From: Shewanella sp.
GTDB lineage: Bacteria > Pseudomonadota > Gammaproteobacteria > Enterobacterales > Shewanellaceae
Assembly: GCA_004195335.1 (NCBI GenBank)
Contig: SDWK01000996.1
Span: forward strand, 1-7,196
Direction: 5' to 3'
Length of the DNA stretch: 7,196 nt
Numbering within the stretch: the first letter of the stretch is position 1; each line of letters opens with the position of its first letter. Shown here piece by piece: positions 1 to 5,433 of this stretch. The notes under the pieces are model-generated. The model was not told where the DNA came from. It made no database searches and saw only the letters and a program-made list of their open reading frames with translations. The position numbers and the translations under genes are program-made.

Positions 1-66
1 TTTAGCCGTGAATGTTTAAGGGCTACGAGTTACCAGCTATAAAAAGTAAATAATAAGTTTGAAGTT

Positions 67-100
67 AACACCTCGTCTTTCTGTGGCGGGGTGTTTTTTT
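67..100 (+). terminator. Rho-independent terminator of a gene left of the window
   Basis: A 9-bp stem (67-75 with 87-95, one G-U pair) closes an 11-base loop and runs straight into a run of T ending at base 100. This is the classic intrinsic terminator layout for plus-strand transcription. It probably ends a gene whose last codons are at or before the left edge. A short open tail ending in TAA near base 20 is compatible with that, but too little is visible to name the gene. Confidence 0.8.
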
Positions 101-180
101 ATGCCTGATAGTTGGAAGGCTTTCCCTTTGGCCGTCATCTTGAACTGGTTTCATGATCTAGCTTGAGGATCTACAGCAAG

Positions 181-198
181 TAATACCAATCGGTATAA
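181..198. repeat. Short TAATACCAAT-type palindromic repeat
   Basis: ATACC and GGTAT arms (183-187 and 192-196) flank a 4-base centre. The sequence belongs to the TAATACCAAT-like palindromes often seen between genes in Shewanella and related genera (recalled, not searched). A related copy lies after lldG at 5244-5263. It lies in the intergenic stretch before the acetyltransferase gene, and no function can be assigned. Confidence 0.5.
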
Positions 199-250
199 CA
201 ATGGGGATGAGAGTAGAGCGTTAAAATGTGAAAATATAGGACTAAACTAA

Positions 251-300
251 TATTAGAGCAGGTACATTATTAGAGCCGAGACATTAGTGAGCTGGTACTG
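251..300. repeat. Degenerate 17-bp tandem repeat, about three copies
   Basis: Copies begin at 251, 268 and about 285. The first two agree at 14 of 17 positions and both start with TATTAGAGC. The third has lost a base and is more diverged, but keeps the GAGC and GGTAC elements of the first. The array ends about 60 bases before the acetyltransferase start, so it lies in or near that gene's promoter or leader region. Apart from this array and the palindrome at 181-198, the stretch from 101 to 362 shows nothing else I can support. Confidence 0.45.
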
Positions 301-351
301 TAGTAAAACAGATACAGGGTTGTTTTTTATGTGTGCAGCAGAGGATTATTC

Positions 352-357
352 AAGGAG
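352..357 (+). promoter_or_regulatory. Shine-Dalgarno site that decides the GNAT start
   Basis: AAGGAG lies five bases before the in-frame GTG at 363. The earlier in-frame GTG at 333 has only a weak purine stretch in front of it. The site therefore favours translation from 363 and a protein ten residues shorter than the longest open frame. Confidence 0.6.
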
Positions 358-362
358 TAGAT

Positions 363-893
363 GTGGATATCTCAGTGGTAGAGTCGTTCGAAGCGACGGT
401 TTTAGCCTCGAGTGAGGATGTCAGAGAAGCGTTGGTTTCATTGCTGATCGACAGTGTAGAAAGTGGTGCGTCGGTGGGATTTATTACCCCTTTTTCTCAT
501 ACTGAGGCGCTGGCCTATTGGGGGGGCGTCGAAGCCGATATGAACTCCGGCATGCGCAAGCTTATTCTGGCGTGTGATGGTGGTGAAATCTTGGGTTGTG
601 TTCAACTCTCCATGACAGATAAGCACAATGGTCTGCATCGCGCCGAGGTCGAAAAGTTGATGGTGCGAACCAGCGCCAGAGGAAAGGGCATCGCTAAAAA
701 ACTCATGCTTAAGCTTGAAGCGCTAGCGCTTGATTTAGATCGTACTCTCATTGTTTTAGATACGCGCAAAGGGGATGTGGCGGCTACTTTATATCTGAAC
801 CTTGGTTATAGTTTTGCCGGAGAGATCCCCAACTTCGCATTAAACTCAAACGGCGAGTATGAGGCTACGGTTTTGTTCTACAAAGAGCTTTGA
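363..893 (+). CDS. GNAT-family N-acetyltransferase, tabtoxin-resistance (TTR) type
   Basis: This gene predicts a 176-residue cytoplasmic acetyltransferase that should move an acetyl group from acetyl-CoA to an amine; the substrate is unknown. The acetyl-CoA pyrophosphate loop is R106-G-K-G109-I-A111, matching the R/Q-x-x-G-x-G/A motif A. Three blocks resemble, from memory, the Pseudomonas syringae tabtoxin resistance protein: a GASVGF element at 35-40, the NGLHRAEVEKLMV block at 89-101, and a C-terminal region (about 148-175) ending in LFYKEL. The length fits that subfamily. Homology to TTR does not imply tabtoxin as substrate, since many relatives are uncharacterised housekeeping or detoxifying enzymes. 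The GTG start at 363 is chosen for its AAGGAG site; GTG 333 is possible but poorer. The gene stands alone, with 222 bases to the next gene and no clear terminator after it. Confidence 0.85.
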   Translation: MDISVVESFEATVLASSEDVREALVSLLIDSVESGASVGFITPFSHTEALAYWGGVEADMNSGMRKLILACDGGEILGCVQLSMTDKHNGLHRAEVEKLMVRTSARGKGIAKKLMLKLEALALDLDRTLIVLDTRKGDVAATLYLNLGYSFAGEIPNFALNSNGEYEATVLFYKEL

Positions 894-1015
894 TCTGAAC
901 GTCGATATATCTGAAAAAAAGTTTGTACTCAGTCGGCTATTTGATACTGGTGGGCCATTTTTTAGTGGGCATTCATTATGATTTTCAGGCTCTTTTTCGC
1001 TAGATTTGTGGTTGT

Positions 1016-1029
1016 CTCTTATCTAAGAG
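1016..1029. repeat. Short inverted repeat upstream of the lgt homologue
   Basis: CTCTTA and TAAGAG arms are separated by two bases. It sits just upstream of the proposed lgt promoter and might be a protein-binding site. A loop of two bases makes an RNA hairpin unlikely, and a chance occurrence is possible. Confidence 0.25.
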
Positions 1030-1040
1030 TGACGCAATAC

Positions 1041-1069
1041 TTGCCTAATCAAGAGTATCAGCGTAAAAC
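1041..1069 (+). promoter_or_regulatory. Candidate sigma-70 promoter for the lgt homologue
   Basis: A -35-like TTGCCT (1041-1046) and a -10-like TAAAAC (1064-1069) each match the consensus at four of six positions and are spaced by exactly 17 bases. Transcription would begin near 1076 and give a leader of about 40 bases. It is the best promoter-like pair I found in the 894-1115 gap, but matches of this quality arise often by chance. Confidence 0.3.
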
Positions 1070-1115
1070 TTCGTGTTATCTCTACAATTTCTGGATTTAA
1101 ATCGGAAGGCTTAAT

Positions 1116-1907
1116 TTGGACCACTTTATTTGGAATATCGATCCTGTATTAATCTCGTTTATGGGGCTAAAAGTACATTGGTATGGTGCACTATTTGCTA
1201 CGGCTATCGCATGTGGCTTTCAGGTAATGAAACGTATCTATATCAAGGAGGGACATGATGTTGAGTCGTTAGACAATCTGTTGATCTATTGTGTAGTGGG
1301 GATCATTGTCGGTGCCCGATTAGCCCATTGTTTTTTCTACGACCCGGCCTATTATTTCAGTCACCCCTTAAAGATCTTCGCTATCTGGGAAGGAGGGTTG
1401 GCCAGTCATGGTGGTGGCTTAGGCGCAATCTTGGCGCTCTTCTATTATCATAAAAAAGTGAAGATGCCTTTCCTCTACCTGCTCGATCGATTAGCCATTG
1501 CTACCGCGATATTTGGCTTCTTTGTCAGAATGGCAAACTTCATGAACTCTGAGATCTTAGGCCTGCCGAGCACGGCGCCATGGGCGATTATCTTCGAACG
1601 TGTCGATATGCTGCCTCGCCATCCGGCGCAATTATATGAAGCCTTCGCCTATCTGGCTATTTTCATCGGTTTATCTGCAATATTCAAATACACCCGGATG
1701 AAGCAAAAAGAGGGGGCAATATTTGGTCTCTTCCTTTGTCTCGTCTTCGGTGCCAGATTTGCGATCGAATTTGTCAAAGTGAAGCAGGCAGCCTATGCCG
1801 ATGATTGGGCCATGAGTGCCGGTCAGATGCTGAGTATTCCCTTCCTTCTGGTCGGTATTGCTCTGCTGGTTATGCCTTATCTTAAATCGAACAGGGCGGC
1901 GCAGTAA
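1116..1907 (+). CDS. lgt: Prolipoprotein diacylglyceryl transferase homologue (Lgt), Bacteroidota-like
   Basis: Lgt is an inner-membrane enzyme that moves diacylglycerol from phosphatidylglycerol onto the lipobox cysteine of prolipoproteins, the first step of lipoprotein maturation. The 263-residue product is strongly hydrophobic with about seven membrane segments. Key Lgt residues are recognisable: Y23 in HWYG, H98 in the SHGG loop, and R138 and N141 in the signature that continues to E146 and G149. R214 and E218 match the E. coli R239/E243 pair. The position matching essential E. coli Y235 is V210. The GARLAHCFFYDPAYY (66-80) and WEGGLASHGG (91-100) blocks, the FGARFAIEF region and the SAGQMLSIPF tail recall Bacteroidota Lgt rather than the proteobacterial form (from memory). 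The start is TTG at 1116, preceded by GGAAGG at 1104-1109. No thyA follows, unlike the usual gammaproteobacterial lgt locus, so this may be a second, acquired copy. Substrate range is unknown. Confidence 0.88.
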   Translation: MDHFIWNIDPVLISFMGLKVHWYGALFATAIACGFQVMKRIYIKEGHDVESLDNLLIYCVVGIIVGARLAHCFFYDPAYYFSHPLKIFAIWEGGLASHGGGLGAILALFYYHKKVKMPFLYLLDRLAIATAIFGFFVRMANFMNSEILGLPSTAPWAIIFERVDMLPRHPAQLYEAFAYLAIFIGLSAIFKYTRMKQKEGAIFGLFLCLVFGARFAIEFVKVKQAAYADDWAMSAGQMLSIPFLLVGIALLVMPYLKSNRAAQ

Positions 1908-1971
1908 CTTTAGCCATTGTTCATGATTAACAGTCGTTGAGTTAAAACAAAACGATTTACAGTCCGGTATC

Positions 1972-2001
1972 AACAGGTGGGTTTATACGAACCCATCTGT
2001 T
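1972..2001 (+). terminator. Strong hairpin after lgt, possible terminator
   Basis: A 12-bp stem (1972-1983 with 1990-2001, one G-U pair) closes a six-base loop about 65 bases after the lgt stop codon. The stem is long enough to end transcription, but the bases after it are C-rich instead of T-rich, so it is not a standard intrinsic terminator. It could instead protect the 3' end of the lgt transcript or be a relic of a mobile repeat. The second arm overlaps the first copy of the direct duplication at 1994-2088. Confidence 0.45.
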
Positions 2002-2088
2002 CTCCCCTCATTACCCATACCCTTAAGATCATTTTTGGTCTAGTAGGAAGACATCTGTTTATTTTCATTATCCATACTTCTAATATCA
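1994..2088. repeat. Imperfect direct duplication of about 38 bp
   Basis: Copy one (1994-2031) and copy two (2052-2088) share CATCTGTT exactly. They then share CATTAYCCATAC with one difference, and a looser tail at 7 of 11 positions; the 6-7 base segment between the two cores differs. The starts are 58 bases apart. It lies in the gene-poor stretch between lgt and lldE. It may be a decayed duplication or a paired binding site, and no function is evident. Confidence 0.45.
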
Positions 2089-2117
2089 CTCGCTGGGCTA
2101 GCAGAAAGAGAATTGGC

Positions 2118-2351
2118 CTATGTGTTAACAGAGGTAAGGGGTAAGGCCCAATGTCTACTGCTACCTTGACTGGCTACAGTCCCGCCTGAGATTAGTCTGG
2201 TTTCCGCCGTGAAACTGGTAAGCTTATGCTTTTCCCGCTCTTTTTCCGTTCTCGCATCCCAACTATTCAGCCACTGCTTTGGTGATAAGGCGATAAGCAC
2301 CTTGTCTGGCTGGAGAAATCGCGCCTGAAACATGATCGAACTCTGTTTCAT
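2118..2351 (-). CDS. Doubtful small hypothetical protein (77 aa)
   Basis: An open frame of 77 codons starts at ATG 2349-2351 and ends in TAG. I do not recognise the product. It is polar and rich in Lys, Ser and Thr, has no signal peptide or membrane segment, and shows no cysteine or metal motif. The sequence before the ATG is AT-rich and lacks a convincing ribosome site, which argues against translation. It is listed because it does not lie opposite another gene and is the only sizeable frame in the 1908-2538 gap. It could be a small gene, a remnant of a longer one, or a chance frame. Confidence 0.22.
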   Translation of the reverse strand: MKQSSIMFQARFLQPDKVLIALSPKQWLNSWDARTEKEREKHKLTSFTAETRLISGGTVASQGSSRHWALPLTSVNT

Positions 2352-2421
2352 TTTTGGAAATATTGTTAACTATATTTACTAAATTAGCACTACTTATTAT
2401 GTGGGTAACGCCTAGACTTAT

Positions 2422-2436
2422 GGTTATAAAATAACC
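2422..2436. promoter_or_regulatory. Inverted repeat GGTTAT-AAA-ATAACC upstream of lldE
   Basis: Two perfect 6-base arms are separated by three bases, about 100 bases before the lldE start. The size suits a dimeric transcription factor, and the position upstream of the other inverted repeat suits an activator or upstream operator site. No regulator can be named from the sequence, and an AT-rich palindrome of this size can occur by chance. Confidence 0.3.
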
Positions 2437-2462
2437 CTGCCAGCTGGTAGAACGAGTCTGAT

Positions 2463-2482
2463 TAATGACTTTATGGTCATTA
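2463..2482. promoter_or_regulatory. Candidate operator TAATGAC-N6-GTCATTA of lldEFG
   Basis: Two perfect 7-base arms surround a six-base spacer and end 56 bases before the lldE ATG. The repeat fills the gap of a weak promoter-like pair: CTGATT at 2458-2463 and TATTAT at 2481-2486, 17 bases apart. A protein bound here would therefore cover that promoter and repress it. Lactate operons are commonly controlled by GntR-type or other lactate-responsive regulators, but this motif is not one I can tie to a particular factor. Confidence 0.4.
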
Positions 2483-2538
2483 TTATCGAGTGATTGTTTA
2501 GGTATCCGCGGCAGCCAACAAAAAAAAGAGAACGCTAT

Positions 2539-3282
2539 ATGAGAATCGCACTGTTCATTCCGTGTCTGGTTAATCAGATGATGCCGGATGTTGGTATCGC
2601 TACCTTAGAACTGCTGGAGAAACTGGGTCATCAGGTGATATTACCTGCAGGTCAGACTTGCTGTGGTCAACCTATGACTAACTCAGGTTGTTTCAAAGAA
2701 GCGAAAAAAACGACCCTGAAGTTATTGAATGCATTTAAAGGTGTTGAGTGTGACGCTATCGTTTGTCCAGCCGCTTCTTGTCTGGTCGCCGCGAAAGAGA
2801 ATTTCCACGAGTTTGATTCCAGCCCCGAAGCTCAGGCGGTGATAGACAAACTGTATGAACTGACCGAGTTCTTGCATGATGTCTCGCCAATCCCAGCCTT
2901 TACTAAGCCTTTTCCCCATAAAATCAGCCTGCAGATGAGTTGTCATGGGATCCGTATGTTGGATCTGGCGACCCCCAGTGAGCAGATGGGACCAAGACAT
3001 AATAAATTCGAAGCGGTACTGAGTCAGATCCCGCAGATTGAAATTGTCTATCCGGACAAACGCGATGAATGCTGTGGCTTCGGTGGTACTTTTGCTTTGG
3101 ATGAGGGTGCGGTATCCGGAAAGATGGGTAAAGATAAGGCACAGGCTCATGCGGCAACGGGCGCAGCTTATGCAGTAGGTTTCGATCCTTCTTGTCTGTT
3201 ACATATCGATGGCATAATTAAACGTCAGAAGTTGTCGATAGAGATCCGCCACATCGCCCAGGTGATTAACGCCGCACTATAG
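2539..3282 (+). CDS. lldE: L-lactate dehydrogenase complex subunit LldE (LutA/YkgE type)
   Basis: LldE is one of three subunits of the LldEFG complex that oxidises L-lactate to pyruvate on the cytoplasmic side, feeding electrons to the respiratory chain. The 247-residue product carries two cysteine-rich CCG domains. The first has C9, C41-C42-G43 and C81; the second has C135, C178-C179-G180 in the ECCGFGGTF block, and C219 in the PSCLLH block. These are the expected ligands for iron-sulfur clusters of the heterodisulfide-reductase type. Length and layout match LutA and YkgE. The ATG at 2539 is chosen because the MRIALFIPCL beginning is typical of the family and AAGAG lies eight bases before it; a 15-residue extension to TTG 2494 is not conserved. 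It is first in the operon, with lldF ten bases after its stop. The lldP and dld-II genes often found upstream in Shewanella are absent here. Confidence 0.95.
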   Translation: MRIALFIPCLVNQMMPDVGIATLELLEKLGHQVILPAGQTCCGQPMTNSGCFKEAKKTTLKLLNAFKGVECDAIVCPAASCLVAAKENFHEFDSSPEAQAVIDKLYELTEFLHDVSPIPAFTKPFPHKISLQMSCHGIRMLDLATPSEQMGPRHNKFEAVLSQIPQIEIVYPDKRDECCGFGGTFALDEGAVSGKMGKDKAQAHAATGAAYAVGFDPSCLLHIDGIIKRQKLSIEIRHIAQVINAAL

Positions 3283-3292
3283 AGAGCTTACT

Positions 3293-4666
3293 ATGTCAAA
3301 TAATAATTCAGCGGTACATGCTAAGAAAGCCGAAATATTTTGTAGGGATGAATCGAGAGTCGATTGGCACTCGAAAGCCTTGTGGACGGTACGAGAGAAG
3401 CGTGATCGTGCAGCCGGCAGCCTACCTGAGTGGGAACAGTTACGTCAGATAGGATCAGAGTTAAAGCTACACACTTTGACCAATCTGGGAAAGTATTTAC
3501 AAGAGTTTGAGACAAACTGCCTGGAAAATGGGATTAAAGTTCATTGGGCTAAAGATGGTGCGGAACATAACCGTATCGTACATAAAATTTTAGCCGACAA
3601 AAACGTGAAGAAGCTGGTTAAGTCTAAGTCGATGTTAACCGAAGAGTGCCACTTAAATCCTTACCTTGAGCAGCATGGAATTGAGGTGATCGATACCGAT
3701 TTAGGTGAGCGTATTATTCAGCTTGCCGGTGATCCGCCATCGCATATTGTTCTCCCTGCGATCCACATGAAGAAAGAGGAAGTAGGCGAACTGTTCCATG
3801 AAAAGATAGGCACAGAAGCCGGAGCTTCCGCTCCTCTTTATCTGACCCGCGCCGCCAGAGCCCATCTCAGAGAGAAGTTTCTGTCGGCAGATGCTGCTAT
3901 GACGGGTGTCAACATGGCCGTTGCCGATAAAGGTGCCATCGTTGTGTGTACCAATGAAGGTAACGCAGATATGGGGGCAAACTTGCCGAAGCTGCAGCTA
4001 CACTCAATGGGTATCGATAAAGTGGTGCCCGATATTGAGAGTGCATCAACCTTATTAAGAATGCTGGCACGTAATGCGACTGGCCAGCCGATCACTACCT
4101 ATAGTTCATTCTATCGTGGCCCTCAAGAAGGTGGCGAGATGCATGTCATTATTGTCGATAATGGCCGTACCGATATGCTTAAAGACAAAATATTAGCAGA
4201 ATCGCTAAAATGTATCCGTTGTGGTGGTTGCTTAAATACCTGCCCGGTTTACCGTCGTTCTGGTGGTCATAGTTATAACTACACGATACCTGGTCCCATC
4301 GGTATTGCTGTCGGGGCGCAACATGATGATACTAATTCTATTGCATGGGCTTGTACCTTATGTGGCAGTTGCACCTATGTTTGCCCGACTAAGGTGCCGT
4401 TAGATAAGATCATTCATCATCATCGCCGTTTGAAAGCCGAAGCCGGTAAACTCCCTTATGGTAAGAGGAGTTACATGCCTCTAGTCGGTAATTTTATGGC
4501 CAGCGAAACCATGCTTAACTGCTCTATGAGCGTTGCTCGCTTCGCATTAAAAGTCCTTCCCGGTAGTCTCCTCAAACCTTTCTCTGGTGCCTGGGGTAAA
4601 TATCGTGAACTTCCTACCGCTCCAAACTCAAGTTTCGAAGCTTGGTTTAAGAAAAACAGAGGCTAA
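3293..4666 (+). CDS. lldF: L-lactate dehydrogenase complex iron-sulfur subunit LldF (LutB/YkgF type)
   Basis: LldF is the large iron-sulfur subunit of the lactate-oxidising complex. Of its 457 residues, about 60-290 form a LUD (DUF162) domain that includes the VADKGAIVVCTNEGN block near 210-224. A ferredoxin-like region follows with two 4Fe-4S motifs: C307-x2-C310-x2-C313-x3-C317 and C354-x2-C357-x2-C360-x3-C364. All eight cysteines are present, so both clusters should form. The C-terminal tail (about 395-457) includes the hydrophobic and basic stretch usual for LutB proteins and ends in a FEAWFKKNRG segment. The length is normal for the family. Translation starts at ATG 3293 behind a GAGAG purine stretch that overlaps the lldE stop region. 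The spacing of 10 bases to lldE and 4 bases to lldG indicates co-transcription. Confidence 0.96.
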   Translation: MSNNNSAVHAKKAEIFCRDESRVDWHSKALWTVREKRDRAAGSLPEWEQLRQIGSELKLHTLTNLGKYLQEFETNCLENGIKVHWAKDGAEHNRIVHKILADKNVKKLVKSKSMLTEECHLNPYLEQHGIEVIDTDLGERIIQLAGDPPSHIVLPAIHMKKEEVGELFHEKIGTEAGASAPLYLTRAARAHLREKFLSADAAMTGVNMAVADKGAIVVCTNEGNADMGANLPKLQLHSMGIDKVVPDIESASTLLRMLARNATGQPITTYSSFYRGPQEGGEMHVIIVDNGRTDMLKDKILAESLKCIRCGGCLNTCPVYRRSGGHSYNYTIPGPIGIAVGAQHDDTNSIAWACTLCGSCTYVCPTKVPLDKIIHHHRRLKAEAGKLPYGKRSYMPLVGNFMASETMLNCSMSVARFALKVLPGSLLKPFSGAWGKYRELPTAPNSSFEAWFKKNRG

Positions 4667-4670
4667 AAAG

Positions 4671-5240
4671 ATGTCGAGTAAAGATTATATTTTAAACGCA
4701 CTTAAGAGCTCTGCCATGGCGCCTCAGGCCATGCCGACGTTTAATGTTGCTCCACGAATTGACGATCTTGTGGGTCAGTTCGAGACCAATCTTAAATCTG
4801 TTGCGGGGACATTACATAGGGTCGGCGGATTAGAGGCTCTTCAGCTCAAGGTTGATGAACTCATTGCTCAGGGGCTACAAGTTATCTCTATGGTCGACGG
4901 CATTAAAGGCAACAGAGAGGTCACAGAGACTGCGCACGAACTTAGAGATATCGATTACGCGGTGATCCCTGGCGATCTTGGTGTTGCCGAGAATGGCGCT
5001 ATTTGGGTTAACAACAAAAACTTGGGACACAGAGTCACGCCATTTATCTGTGAAAATCTGTTTTTGGTTATTGAAGCCGATACGATTGTAGCCAATATGC
5101 ACGAGGCTGCCTCTAAGATCACCTTAGAGAAGGGAGAGTTCGGTGTCTTTATCGCGGGTCCATCAAAAACCGCAGATATCGAACAGGCGTTGGTTATTGG
5201 TGCTCACGGAGCCTGCTCTTCGAATGTTTATTTGGTTTAA
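4671..5240 (+). CDS. lldG: L-lactate dehydrogenase complex subunit LldG (LutC/YkgG type)
   Basis: LldG is the third subunit of the lactate-oxidising complex. Its 189 residues form a short variable N-terminus followed by one LUD domain, with the family blocks GDLGVAENGAIWV (101-113) and FIAGPSKTADIEQALVIGAHG (160-180). It has no cluster-binding cysteine motif; only two isolated cysteines (127 and 182) are seen, consistent with LutC proteins. The start is ATG 4671, with AGAGG at 4658-4662 across the end of lldF. An upstream in-frame start at 4587 would overlap lldF by 80 bases and add 28 unconserved residues. It closes the operon, and a palindrome and a hairpin follow its stop codon. Confidence 0.95.
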   Translation: MSSKDYILNALKSSAMAPQAMPTFNVAPRIDDLVGQFETNLKSVAGTLHRVGGLEALQLKVDELIAQGLQVISMVDGIKGNREVTETAHELRDIDYAVIPGDLGVAENGAIWVNNKNLGHRVTPFICENLFLVIEADTIVANMHEAASKITLEKGEFGVFIAGPSKTADIEQALVIGAHGACSSNVYLV

Positions 5241-5243
5241 AAA

Positions 5244-5263
5244 CTAATACCAATAGGCATTAG
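5244..5263. repeat. CTAATACC...GGCATTAG palindrome after lldG
   Basis: Two 8-base arms with one mismatch surround a 4-base centre, four bases after the lldG stop codon. It is related to the element at 181-198 and to the TAATACCAAT-type palindromes common between genes in Shewanella (recalled). It may fold in the lldEFG transcript and add 3'-end stability. Confidence 0.5.
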
Positions 5264-5278
5264 AGGTAAGTTCGACAG

Positions 5279-5311
5279 GCGAAGTTTCAGCTATCTTGCT
5301 GATGACTTCGC
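5279..5311 (+). terminator. Two-part hairpin, probable end of the lldEFG transcript
   Basis: Outer arms GCGAAGT and ACTTCGC (5279-5285 with 5305-5311) pair perfectly. Inner arms TCAGC and GCTGA (5287-5291 with 5298-5302) pair around a six-base loop, with a small asymmetric bulge between. It is followed by TTATT, a weak T-rich tail. It lies between the convergent lldG and LysR genes, where a terminator is expected. The imperfect tail leaves its strength uncertain. I see nothing else definite in the rest of the gap up to 5433. Confidence 0.45.
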
Positions 5312-5433
5312 TTATTCGGCATCGATTTTATTGATTGTTCTGCCTTGAATTTCAGGGCTTGCTAGCCGCAATGAGCTTGATAATAAACGTGTAGTCCGAA
5401 TCATTTTAGGCGTTTCGTTTGGTCGGAATAGCG

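Noticed and set aside
333..362. Upstream GTG start extending the acetyltransferase by ten residues
   Set aside because: It has no good ribosome site, whereas AAGGAG stands at the right distance before GTG 363.
978..1100. 40-codon open frame on the plus strand before lgt
   Set aside because: It lacks a ribosome site and any recognisable sequence, and it covers the likely lgt promoter and leader.
1671..1973. 100-codon minus-strand frame opposite the end of lgt
   Set aside because: It mostly mirrors conserved lgt codons and has no ribosome site or known motif.
2494..2538. 15-residue N-terminal extension of LldE
   Set aside because: It uses a TTG start, is not typical of the family, and would begin inside the promoter region; ATG 2539 has the family N-terminus and a ribosome site.
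2722..3157. Two minus-strand open frames opposite lldE
   Set aside because: They lie wholly opposite a well-supported gene, have no recognisable domains, and look like shadows of its codon bias.
3838..4095. 85-codon minus-strand frame opposite lldF
   Set aside because: Shadow of the conserved LUD domain coding sequence, with no independent support.
4587..4670. 28-residue N-terminal extension of LldG overlapping lldF
   Set aside because: The ATG at 4671 has AGAGG before it and gives the normal family length and a short gap after lldF.
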